A DNA stretch of 7,433 nucleotides from Giesbergeria sp. Its GTDB lineage: Bacteria > Pseudomonadota > Gammaproteobacteria > Burkholderiales > Burkholderiaceae_C. How positions within the stretch are numbered: the stretch's first letter is position 1; each line of letters begins with the position of its first letter. Under the pieces are notes generated by a model. That model worked only from the letters and a program-made list of their open reading frames with translations. It was not told where the DNA came from and searched no databases. Of this stretch, positions 1 to 6,207 are shown one piece after another. The translations under genes and the position numbers were made by a program. The stretch is taken from positions 1 to 7,433 of the forward strand of contig JAUYGP010000215.1 in the NCBI GenBank assembly GCA_030690515.1, given 5' to 3'.

Positions 1-37
1 CTTTGTTCATGGTTTTTAGATAATTGCCGCACCAATC

Positions 38-57
38 ATTGTCTAGTCAACTATATT
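38..57 (+). promoter_or_regulatory. Candidate MarR operator / promoter upstream of the efflux operon
   Basis: Positions 44-53 read TAGTCAACTA, an inverted repeat with 4-bp arms and a 2-bp centre. Read more widely, 38-54 is an imperfect 17-bp palindrome centred on 46, with pairs at 45/47, 42/50, 41/51, 39/53 and 38/54. The size and AT-rich character fit the short palindromes bound by MarR dimers, and the location directly before the marR start fits autorepression. A possible -10 hexamer, TATATT at 52-57, overlaps the palindrome but would put the transcript start almost on the ATG. An alternative -10, GATAAT at 19-24, would have its -35 outside the window and would place the palindrome just downstream of the start point. 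No convincing -35 is visible for either. The operator is an inference from symmetry and position only. Confidence 0.4.
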
Positions 58-64
58 CACGGGT

Positions 65-565
65 ATGCCTACAGCCTCCCCACCCGTGCGCAACGGTTTC
101 TATACCTCGGCCGATCTGTCCCCCGAGGACAGCGTGGGCTATCTCATGCGCAAGGTGCTGTCATCGATCCGCACCCAGGCCGACGGGCAACTGGCCACGC
201 ACGACCTGACTTATGCGCAGTGGCTCCCGCTGTACAAAATTTCGCGCTGCAAAGACACCACGGTGGCCAGCCTGGCCCGCGACCTGGAGACCGACCCAGC
301 CTCCATGACCCGCGCGCTGGACCGCCTGGAAGCTAAAAACCTCGTCTTGCGCGAGCGCTCTACCACCGACCGTCGCGTGGTGCAACTGGCACTCACGGCC
401 GATGGGCAGAAGGTGGCCGCGCAGGTGCCGGCCGTGTTGTCCGATGTGCTCAACGGCCACCTCAGCGATTTCACCCCCGAAGAATGGAAAACATTGCTGG
501 GCCTGCTGCGCCGCATGTTGGCCAATGGCGAAGCGCTGCGCCAAAACGCAGCACGCCAACCCTGA
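65..565 (+). CDS. MarR-family transcriptional regulator, likely local repressor of the efflux operon
   Basis: A 166-residue protein of normal MarR length. Residues about 48-118 form the winged helix: a helix-turn-helix around TTVASLARDLETDPASMTRALDRLE (residues 65-89, given here as separate key parts: LARDLE, then MTRALDRLE), followed by the wing with the family-typical D-x-R signature in TTDRRVVQLALT (D102, R103, R104) and the TADGQ stretch. Helices at the N-terminus (about 22-45) and C-terminus (about 120-158) would make the dimer interface. MarR proteins bind palindromes as dimers and release DNA when phenolic or lipophilic ligands bind; the ligand here cannot be read. The position as first gene of an EmrAB-type cluster resembles emrR-emrAB, so repression of the cluster is the best guess. 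An in-frame stop at 44-46 limits the start to ATG 65 or later; no clear Shine-Dalgarno precedes it (only GGG at 61-63, too close). Gene 2 starts 20 bp after the stop. Confidence 0.9.
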   Translation: MPTASPPVRNGFYTSADLSPEDSVGYLMRKVLSSIRTQADGQLATHDLTYAQWLPLYKISRCKDTTVASLARDLETDPASMTRALDRLEAKNLVLRERSTTDRRVVQLALTADGQKVAAQVPAVLSDVLNGHLSDFTPEEWKTLLGLLRRMLANGEALRQNAARQP

Positions 566-585
566 TTTACCCCCTCTCTTCCCCC

Positions 586-2052
586 ATGCCGTTCACCACA
601 CCCCTACAGCGCAGCCCTGCACCGCTGCGCGCCAACCTGCTGGCCAGTACACTGGCCGCCGCCCTTTTTGCCAGCGGCTGCGCCAGCCCCGGCCCCGGCC
701 ATGCGCCCCTGGCCCAAACCACGCCCGAAGCCGCAGGGCTGAACGCCGCAGCCGACACCCCCGCAGCGCCAGCACAGTGGTGGTCGGTGCTGGGGGATGC
801 CCAACTCGACGCGCTGGTCGCGCAGGCCTTGCAGGGAAGCCCCAGCCTGGCCATCAGCCGCGCCCGGCTAGAGCAGGCCGTGGCACTGAGCCAGGTGCGT
901 GAAGCGGCCAACGGCCCGCAAGCCACACTGGGGCTGGATGCCACGCGGCAGCGCTATACCGCCCATGGGCTGGTTCCCGCACCGGTCGCGGGCAACACCT
1001 ACAACAGCGGCAACCTACAGGCATCGCTGTCGTGGGCACCCGACTTCTTTGGCCAGCACGCTGCCGAATTGCAGGCCGCCCTGGGCCAGGCCCGGGCCGC
1101 CCAGGCCGATGCCGCCGCCGCGGCCAACCTGCTGGCCACCCAGGTGGCACGCAGCTATGTGGCGCTGGCCCGGCTGGTAGCGCAGCGCGAGGTGGCCCAG
1201 CGTGCCCTGGCGCAGCGTGAAGAACAGCAAAAGCTAACGCACGAACGCGTGTCCGCTGGCCTGGACAGCCAGGTCGAACTGACCCAGGCCCAGGCAGCCG
1301 TGCCCGATGCACGCACCCAGATCGAGGCACTGGAAGAACAAATCACCCTGGCACGCCGCCAACTGGCGGTGCTCAGTGCCCAGGCGCCCGATACGCTGGC
1401 CGCACTGGCGCCCCGGCTGGCCGCGCTGCAGCCCACGACGGTGCCCGACACGCTGGGCGCCGACCTGCTGGGCCGCCGCCCAGATGTCGTGGCCGCCCGC
1501 TGGCGCGTGGAAGCCGCCACCCAAGGCGTGCACAGCGCACGCAGCGAGTTCTATCCCAACATCAACATCGGCGCCTTTGTGGGCCTGAACGCGCTGGGGC
1601 TTGACAGGTTGTTCAACGCTGGCTCCCGTCAGATCGGCGTGAGCCCTGCCCTGCGTTTGCCCCTTTTTGACGGCGGCCGCCTGCGGGCACAGCTCGGCGG
1701 GCGCCAGGCCGAACAGGACGCCGCCATTGCGCAATACAACGGCGCCGTACTCGAAGCCGTCAAGGAAGCGGGCGATGCGCTGGCCTCGGTGCAGTCGCTC
1801 ACGCGCCAGCAGGCCCTGCAGCACGAAACCGCGGCCAGCGCCGAAAAAGCCTATGGTTTTGCCCAGGAACGCTACCGCGCCGGCCTGGGCAGCTACCTGT
1901 TGGTGCTGAGCACCGAAAGCCAGGTCCTGGCACAGCGCCGCCTGGCCGTGGACCTGCGTGCCCGCCAGATCGACACGCAATTGCAGTTGATGAAAGCGCT
2001 GGGCGGCGGCTGGGCCGACGACACAGCCACCCTGCGCACTGCCGCGCACTGA
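586..2052 (+). CDS. Outer-membrane efflux lipoprotein, NodT family (TolC-like channel)
   Basis: A 488-residue outer-membrane factor giving the pump its exit duct. The start at ATG 586 is chosen over the in-frame ATG at 484, which lies inside marR, because residues 1-32 from 586 make a clean lipoprotein signal: basic R9/R15, hydrophobic LLASTLAAALFA, lipobox ASGC with Cys32. Ala at +2 after the Cys argues for outer-membrane sorting. Family hallmarks follow in order: QWWSVLGDAQLDALV (65-79), the first OEP repeat with long helices (about 155-265), LGRRPDVVAARWRVEAA (295-311), FYPNINIGAFVG (322-333), LRLPLFDGGRLRA (356-368), RYRAGLGSYLLVLSTES (429-445) and the terminal ALGGGW (471-476). Length is usual for the family. 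No Shine-Dalgarno is evident in the pyrimidine-rich 20 bp after marR, so translation may depend on coupling to marR. The immediately following emrA/emrB genes indicate that it serves that pump, unlike E. coli EmrAB, which borrows unlinked TolC. Confidence 0.93.
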   Translation: MPFTTPLQRSPAPLRANLLASTLAAALFASGCASPGPGHAPLAQTTPEAAGLNAAADTPAAPAQWWSVLGDAQLDALVAQALQGSPSLAISRARLEQAVALSQVREAANGPQATLGLDATRQRYTAHGLVPAPVAGNTYNSGNLQASLSWAPDFFGQHAAELQAALGQARAAQADAAAAANLLATQVARSYVALARLVAQREVAQRALAQREEQQKLTHERVSAGLDSQVELTQAQAAVPDARTQIEALEEQITLARRQLAVLSAQAPDTLAALAPRLAALQPTTVPDTLGADLLGRRPDVVAARWRVEAATQGVHSARSEFYPNINIGAFVGLNALGLDRLFNAGSRQIGVSPALRLPLFDGGRLRAQLGGRQAEQDAAIAQYNGAVLEAVKEAGDALASVQSLTRQQALQHETAASAEKAYGFAQERYRAGLGSYLLVLSTESQVLAQRRLAVDLRARQIDTQLQLMKALGGGWADDTATLRTAAH

Positions 2053-2106
2053 CACCGCCACGCTACCAAACACCCCGCACAGACCGAACCCCCGAAAGAC
2101 CCCGCC

Positions 2107-3402
2107 ATGAGCGCACCCCTGACCGCCACCGAAGCCAACACCGCCCGCCGCCGTGGCCTGACCCTGATCGCCGTTTCCGTGGCCCTGATCGGCGCCGCAT
2201 GGGGCGGCTGGCACTGGTTCAACGGCCGCCACTTTGAATCGACCGACAACGCCTATGTCGCGGGCAACGTGGTGCAGATCACTCCGCAAATGGGCGGCAC
2301 CGTGGTGTCCATTGGCGCCGACGACACCGACTTTGTGCGCGCCGGCCAGATGCTGGTCACGCTGGACCCGGCCGACGCCCGTGTGGCGCTGGACCAGGCC
2401 GAGGCACAACTGGCGCAAACCGTGCGCGAGGTGCGCACCCTGTTTGCCAACAACTCCACCTTGCAAGCCCAGGTCAGCCTGCGCAAAGCCGATCTGGCCC
2501 GCGCCCAGGCCGACGCCACCCGGTTGCAAGACGACGTAAACCGCCGCGCCCCCTTGATGGCCAGCGGCGCCGTGGGCAAGGAAGAGTTTCAGCACGCCAA
2601 CGCCCAGTTGACCGCCGCCCGCAGTAGTGTGGCGGCCGCCCAATCGGCCGTGCTGGCCGCGCAAGAACAACTGGCCGCCAGCCAGACGCAGACCGAAGGC
2701 GTGTCGATCGAGCAGCACCCGAACGTGCAGCGTGCCTCAGCCCGCGTGCGCGAAGCCTCCCTGGCCGTGCAGCGCGCCCAACTGGTGGCCCCGCTTGACG
2801 GCTATGTTGCCAAGCGCGGCGTGCAGGTGGGCCAGCGCGTGCAAGCCGGTGCCCCCATGATGACGCTGGTGGCACTGACCGACTTGTGGGTAGACGCCAA
2901 TTTCAAGGAAAGCCAACTGCAAAGCCTGCGCATCGGCCAAAGCGCCGATCTGGAGGCCGATGTGTACGGTGACAAGGTGATCTACCACGGCCGCATCGTC
3001 GGCCTGGGCGCTGGAACCGGCGCAGCCTTTGCCCTGCTGCCCGCACAAAACGCCACCGGCAACTGGATCAAGGTGGTGCAACGCGTGCCTGTACGCGTAG
3101 CGCTCGACCCGAAAGAACTGGCCGAGCACCCGCTGCGCGTAGGCCTGTCGATGGTGGTGAAGGTGGACATTGCCGACCAAAGCGGCAAGACCCTCTCCGA
3201 CACGCCGCGCACCGCGCCCGTGGCGTCCACCACCGTGTTTGACGCCCAGCTCCAGGCGGCAGACGCCGAGGTGGCGAACATCATTGCGGCCAACCTGGGT
3301 GGCCGCAAGGCGGCCATGGCCTCGCCCGGCGCAGCCCGCACGGCACGCGCCCATGGAACGGCCCATGCGGCCGCACCAGTGCACGCGCCCGTGGTGCGTT
3401 AA
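2107..3402 (+). CDS. emrA: EmrA-type periplasmic adaptor (HlyD / membrane fusion protein)
   Basis: A 431-residue adaptor linking the inner-membrane transporter to the outer-membrane channel. Residues 1-17 are cytoplasmic with a basic TARRRG end; one transmembrane helix spans about 18-38. ESTDNAYVAGNVVQITPQMGG (residues 44-64; core TDNAYV) starts the lipoyl-like half-motif typical of EmrA. Residues about 90-225 form the alpha-helical coiled-coil hairpin, and LVAPLDGYVAKRGVQVGQ (226-243) is the second lipoyl half. The beta-barrel part includes LWVDANFKESQL (260-271) and the EmrA-subfamily signature around GAAFALLPAQNATGNWIKVVQR (305-326; key ALLP and NWIK). It is longer than the roughly 390 residues of E. 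coli EmrA, mainly through an Ala/His-rich tail from about residue 403. The start is supported by a weak GAAAG at 2094-2098, 8 bp before the ATG. It lies 54 bp after the outer-membrane gene and 12 bp before emrB. The substrate is unknown. Confidence 0.93.
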   Translation: MSAPLTATEANTARRRGLTLIAVSVALIGAAWGGWHWFNGRHFESTDNAYVAGNVVQITPQMGGTVVSIGADDTDFVRAGQMLVTLDPADARVALDQAEAQLAQTVREVRTLFANNSTLQAQVSLRKADLARAQADATRLQDDVNRRAPLMASGAVGKEEFQHANAQLTAARSSVAAAQSAVLAAQEQLAASQTQTEGVSIEQHPNVQRASARVREASLAVQRAQLVAPLDGYVAKRGVQVGQRVQAGAPMMTLVALTDLWVDANFKESQLQSLRIGQSADLEADVYGDKVIYHGRIVGLGAGTGAAFALLPAQNATGNWIKVVQRVPVRVALDPKELAEHPLRVGLSMVVKVDIADQSGKTLSDTPRTAPVASTTVFDAQLQAADAEVANIIAANLGGRKAAMASPGAARTARAHGTAHAAAPVHAPVVR

Positions 3403-3414
3403 GCCAGGTTTTGC

Positions 3415-5034
3415 ATGACTGCCGCCAGTTCCACTGCGCCCCAAGCGTCCACAGGTGGCCCTGCGCCTGCCAACGCGACGCCTGCAACACCCCCCGCACA
3501 GCACCAACCGCTGACCGGCTCCACGCTGCTGCTGGGCACGCTGGCGCTGTCGTTGGCCACGTTCATGAATGTGCTCGATTCGTCGATTGCCAACGTATCC
3601 ATTCCCGCCATTGCCGGCGACCTGGGCGTGAGCCCCGGTCAGGGCACCTGGGTCATCACCAGCTTTGGTGTGGCCAATGCCATCTCAGTGCCGCTGACCG
3701 GCTGGCTCACGCAACGTTTCGGCGCCGTGCGCCTGTTCAGCATGAGCGTGCTGCTGTTTGTGCTCACCTCCTGGCTGTGCGGCTTTGCCACATCGCTGGA
3801 GATGCTGGTGTTCTTTCGCGTGCTGCAAGGACTGGTGGCCGGGCCGATGATTCCGCTGTCGCAAACCCTGCTGCTGTCGAGTTTTCCGCGCGCCCTGGCG
3901 GGTACCGCGCTGGCCCTGTGGGGCATGACGACGCTGGTCGCCCCGGTGGTAGGGCCGCTTCTGGGCGGCTGGATCACTGACAACATTTCCTGGCCATGGA
4001 TCTTCTACATCAACGTGCCCGTGGGCCTGCTGGCCGCTGCGTTCACCTGGGCCATCTACAAGCAACGTGAAACCCCCACACGCAAACTGCCCATCGACAG
4101 CGTTGGTTTGGGCCTGCTGGTGTTGTGGGTGGGCGCGCTGCAGCTCATGCTCGACAAGGGCAAGGAGCTCGATTGGTTTGCCTCGGGCGAAATCACTGCC
4201 ATGGCCATTGTTGCGGCGGTGGCCTTTGCGGTGTTTGTGGTGTGGGAGCTGACCGACGAACACCCGGTGGTGGACCTGCGCCTGTTCAAGGGCCGCAACT
4301 TCACGTTTGGCGCGCTGTCGCTGTCCGTGGCTTATGCCCTGTTCTTTGGCAATGTGGTGCTGCTGCCGCTGTGGCTGCAACAGTTCATGGGCTACACCGC
4401 CACGGCCGCCGGTATGGCGCTGGCGCCTGTGGGGGTGCTGGCCATTTTGCTGACGCCCATCGTCGGGCGCAAGGTGGGCCTGTGGGACCCGCGCCGCATG
4501 GCCACCGGGGCGTTCATTGTGTTTGCCTTGGTGCTGTGGATGCGTTCGCGCTTCAACACCGAGACCGACTTTTTCACCGTTTTGATCCCCACGGTGCTTC
4601 AGGGCGCGGCCATGGCGTTTTTCTTCATTCCGCTGACGACCATCACACTCTCGGGCCTGCCGCCCGAACGCATTCCGGCGGCGGCCGGGCTGAGCAACTT
4701 TGTACGCATCACCGCAGGTGCCATGGGTGTATCGATTGCGACCACCCTGTGGGAAAGCCGCGCCGCCATGCACCACGCCCACCTGACCGAAACGCTAGTG
4801 CAAGGCCAGGGTGTCTTTGCCCAAACGCTCAACGGCCTGACCGCGTCGGGGCTGACCATGCCGCAGGCGCTGGCACAGGTCAACCGCTTGATCGACCAGC
4901 AGGCCTATACGCGCGCGGTGGACGACATCTTTCTGGCGTCCGCATTTCTGTTTTTGACCTTGATCGCCACCATCTGGCTGACCCACCGGCCAGCGTCAGC
5001 GGGCGCAGCGGTGGATGCCGGCGGGGCACATTGA
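3415..5034 (+). CDS. emrB: EmrB-type drug:H+ antiporter (MFS, DHA2 family, 14 TM)
   Basis: A 539-residue inner-membrane transporter that would expel lipophilic or phenolic compounds using the proton gradient, passing them to EmrA. After a Pro/Ala/Thr-rich cytoplasmic leader (about 1-34), TM1 carries the DHA2 motif D variant FMNVLDSSIANVSIPAIAGDLG (50-71; key Asp55). Motif A appears as GWLTQRFGAVRLF (96-108), and the antiporter motif C as PVVGPLLGGWITD (177-189), followed by WPWIFYINVPVG (193-204), all characteristic of EmrB/QacA proteins. A soluble loop between the last two helices (about 447-503) and a final helix (about 504-523) match the DHA2 arrangement. The end, GAAVDAGGAH, recalls the Gly/Ala tail of E. 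coli EmrB. An AGG at 3406-3408 sits 6 bp before the ATG, and the 12-bp gap from emrA implies one transcript. The family assignment is firm; the actual substrate cannot be told from sequence. Confidence 0.95.
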   Translation: MTAASSTAPQASTGGPAPANATPATPPAQHQPLTGSTLLLGTLALSLATFMNVLDSSIANVSIPAIAGDLGVSPGQGTWVITSFGVANAISVPLTGWLTQRFGAVRLFSMSVLLFVLTSWLCGFATSLEMLVFFRVLQGLVAGPMIPLSQTLLLSSFPRALAGTALALWGMTTLVAPVVGPLLGGWITDNISWPWIFYINVPVGLLAAAFTWAIYKQRETPTRKLPIDSVGLGLLVLWVGALQLMLDKGKELDWFASGEITAMAIVAAVAFAVFVVWELTDEHPVVDLRLFKGRNFTFGALSLSVAYALFFGNVVLLPLWLQQFMGYTATAAGMALAPVGVLAILLTPIVGRKVGLWDPRRMATGAFIVFALVLWMRSRFNTETDFFTVLIPTVLQGAAMAFFFIPLTTITLSGLPPERIPAAAGLSNFVRITAGAMGVSIATTLWESRAAMHHAHLTETLVQGQGVFAQTLNGLTASGLTMPQALAQVNRLIDQQAYTRAVDDIFLASAFLFLTLIATIWLTHRPASAGAAVDAGGAH

Positions 5035-5041
5035 TGGGCTG

Positions 5042-5061
5042 ATTTTTACCCCGCTAAAAAT
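5042..5061. repeat. Small AT-only inverted repeat
   Basis: ATTTTTA at 5042-5048 pairs perfectly with TAAAAAT at 5055-5061 around a 6-nt loop, CCCCGC. It lies 7 bp past the emrB stop and 9 bp before the large hairpin. A stem of only A-T pairs would be weak in RNA. It adds a T-rich tract to the tail of transcripts coming from metR, so it may form part of the minus-strand terminator rather than act alone. Confidence 0.45.
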
Positions 5062-5067
5062 ACAAAC

Positions 5068-5115
5068 AAAATAGCTTCTAGCGCTTTACTCATAAGCGCT
5101 AGAAGCTATATTTTT
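5068..5115. terminator. Bidirectional rho-independent terminator; Comamonadaceae-type intergenic palindrome
   Basis: A perfect 16-bp inverted repeat: ATAGCTTCTAGCGCTT at 5071-5086 and AAGCGCTAGAAGCTAT at 5094-5109, with a 7-nt loop TACTCAT. On the plus strand the stem is followed by A then TTTTT (5111-5115), and on the minus strand the stem is followed by TTT, G, TTT, so it can end both emrB and metR transcripts, which converge here. A further self-complementary decamer GATAGCTATC (5116-5125) follows. Established from memory, not searched: near-identical palindromes with TAGCTnCTAGCGCTT arms are scattered through intergenic spaces of Acidovorax and relatives, so this copy is probably one of a genome-wide repeat family doubling as a terminator. 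Confidence 0.85.
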
Positions 5116-5173
5116 GATAGCTATCGCCAGGAATCCGTCGGATGTGCAGCCGACACTTTTTAAGGCTGAATGG

Positions 5174-6100
5174 CTACAGCAGCGCCACCCCCTTCAGGCT
5201 CAGAAAGCTGCTCTCTCGCGTCACAGAAACGAAATCGGCCAGCCAGGGCCGGTCGGCCGTGCGCTGCATGCAGGCGGCGTACAGGCGGCCGGTCAGCCCC
5301 TGCGGGCCGATACGGCGCGCGGTGACGTAGCCGCGATCCACATAGCCTTGCACCGCCCACACCGGCAGCGCCGCCACGCCGCGCCCGCTGGCCACCAGTT
5401 GCAGCATGGCCACCGTAAGCTCGGTAGTGCGGCGCGGCGGGCGCACCCCGGCGGGCTCCAGCACCTGGCGCACCAGGTCGAGCATCTCGTCGGGCACGGG
5501 GTAGGTGATGAGGGTCTGGGCGGCAAAATCCTGCGCCGTCAGGTGGCTGCGCTCGACCAGTGGGTGGCCGTTGGCCAGCAACGCCTGGATTTCAAAGCCA
5601 AACAGCGGGTGGAACTGCACGGCCGTGTCGTCGGCGTCAACTTCGGACACGATCGCCACATCGGCCCGGTCCTGGTGCAACAGGCCCACCGGGTCGGCGT
5701 GAAAGCCCGAAACAATGTCCAGCTCGACCTCGGGCCAGCGGTGGCGAAAGGCGTCCATGGCCGGCATCAGCCAGTCAAAACAGGTGTGGCATTCGACCGC
5801 AATGCGCAGTTGCCCGCCCTGCCCGATCAGCAACCGCGCCACATCGCGCTCGGCCTCTTCCACCAGGGGTAGCACGGCGTCGGCCAGCGCCAGCAGGCGG
5901 CTGCCTGTGGCACTGAACTGCGGCGGCACCGACTTGCGCTCAAACAGCGGCGCGGCGTAGCGGTCTTCCAGCAGTTTGACCTGGTGCGACAGCGCCGACT
6001 GCGTGAGGTTGAGCAACTGCGCCGCCCGCACCAGGCTGCCGCTGTCGCGCAGGGCCTGCAGGGTGCGCAGGTGGCGCAGTTCCAGAATGGACTGTGACAT
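5174..6100 (-). CDS. metR: MetR, LysR-type activator of methionine biosynthesis genes
   Basis: A 308-residue LysR-type regulator. The N-terminal helix-turn-helix spans about 20-45 (GSLVRAAQLLNLTQSALSHQ, residues 21-40), a close match to E. coli MetR around TQSALSHQ. The strongest evidence is the effector-domain opening LRIAVECHTCFDWLMPAM (98-115), nearly the same as the MetR-specific IAIECHSCIQWLTPAL, together with HPLFGFEIQALLANGHPL (164-181), LITYPVPDEMLD (197-208), LQLVASGRGVAALP (233-246) and GRLYAA (271-276). MetR binds DNA as a dimer or tetramer, uses homocysteine as coeffector, and activates metE and metH; divergence from metE fits exactly. The start codon CAT at 6098-6100 gives an N-terminus about four residues longer than in E. 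coli. The 20 bp before it are AT-rich with no Shine-Dalgarno, so the start may be weakly translated or leaderless. Transcription ends at the palindrome beyond 5110. Confidence 0.95.
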   Translation of the reverse strand: MSQSILELRHLRTLQALRDSGSLVRAAQLLNLTQSALSHQVKLLEDRYAAPLFERKSVPPQFSATGSRLLALADAVLPLVEEAERDVARLLIGQGGQLRIAVECHTCFDWLMPAMDAFRHRWPEVELDIVSGFHADPVGLLHQDRADVAIVSEVDADDTAVQFHPLFGFEIQALLANGHPLVERSHLTAQDFAAQTLITYPVPDEMLDLVRQVLEPAGVRPPRRTTELTVAMLQLVASGRGVAALPVWAVQGYVDRGYVTARRIGPQGLTGRLYAACMQRTADRPWLADFVSVTRESSFLSLKGVALL

Positions 6101-6107
6101 TAAAAAT

Positions 6108-6151
6108 ATTCAAGTTGAATCGACAAAACTTTCGTTTGAATAATAAATGAA
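6108..6151. promoter_or_regulatory. Candidate MetR binding region with phased half-sites
   Basis: A perfect inverted repeat ATTCAA-G-TTGAAT occupies 6108-6120. A second TTGAAT lies at 6136-6141, exactly 21 bp from the first, and a further TGAA at 6148-6151, 11 bp on. All three TGAA boxes (6116, 6137, 6148) are on the plus strand and about whole helical turns apart, as expected for LysR-type proteins bound along one face. The E. coli MetR consensus is TGAA-N5-TTCA; here the palindrome has the inverse order, TTCA-N3-TGAA, so equivalence is inferred. The first site ends 8 bp from the metR start and overlaps the proposed metE -35, so it could serve both metE activation and metR autorepression. 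Confidence 0.5.
6115..6144 (+). promoter_or_regulatory. Predicted sigma-70 promoter of metE
   Basis: TTGAAT at 6115-6120 matches the -35 consensus at 4 of 6 positions and AATAAT at 6139-6144 matches the -10 at 5 of 6, with an 18-bp spacer. Transcription would begin near 6151, giving a leader of roughly 56 nt before metE. A weak -35 overlapping a palindrome is typical of activator-dependent LysR targets. A TCGACA at 6120-6125 looks better as a -35 but has no good -10 at the right distance. Confidence 0.45.
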
Positions 6152-6161
6152 GCAGCGCGAC

Positions 6162-6185
6162 CATTGCAGCCTTCATTGCATTGCA
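6162..6185 (+). repeat. Triple CATTGCA direct repeat in the metE leader
   Basis: CATTGCA occurs at 6162-6168, 6174-6180 and 6179-6185, the last two overlapping by two bases. The segment lies between the proposed metE transcript start and its ribosome binding site. The region also includes CTTCATT (6171-6177), which pairs with AATGAAG at 6146-6152 across an 18-bp gap. Chance is not excluded, but three copies of a 7-mer within 24 bp is notable. Function is unknown; it is too short for a known SAM, SAH or cobalamin riboswitch. Confidence 0.5.
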
Positions 6186-6207
6186 CCCCAAAAAGAAGGA
6201 ATTCACC

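Noticed and set aside
484..585. Upstream in-frame start for the outer-membrane lipoprotein at 484
   Set aside because: This would put 34 residues before the signal peptide and overlap the end of marR. ATG 586 gives a standard lipoprotein signal with Cys32.
1234..2718. A 494-codon open frame on the minus strand across the outer-membrane gene and emrA
   Set aside because: It is antisense to two well-recognised proteins, spans their intergenic gap, has low-complexity Gly/Gln/His-rich composition and no known motif. Such frames are common opposite GC-rich genes.
3685..4782. A 365-codon minus-strand open frame inside emrB
   Set aside because: Antisense shadow of a clear membrane transporter; the translation is Gln/His/Arg-rich and resembles no family.
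4125..5042. A 305-codon plus-strand frame overlapping emrB
   Set aside because: It lies entirely within emrB in another frame, has Gly/His/Arg/Cys-rich low-complexity sequence and no start signal.
5137..5161. GTCGG (5137-5141) and CCGAC (5150-5154) followed by TTTTT, as a second emrB terminator
   Set aside because: A 5-bp stem with an 8-nt loop is weak, and a much stronger hairpin lies just upstream.
6101..6207. SAM, SAH or cobalamin riboswitch before metE
   Set aside because: The leader after the predicted start is only about 56 nt and shows none of the known conserved cores. The adjacent metR gives a sufficient regulatory explanation.
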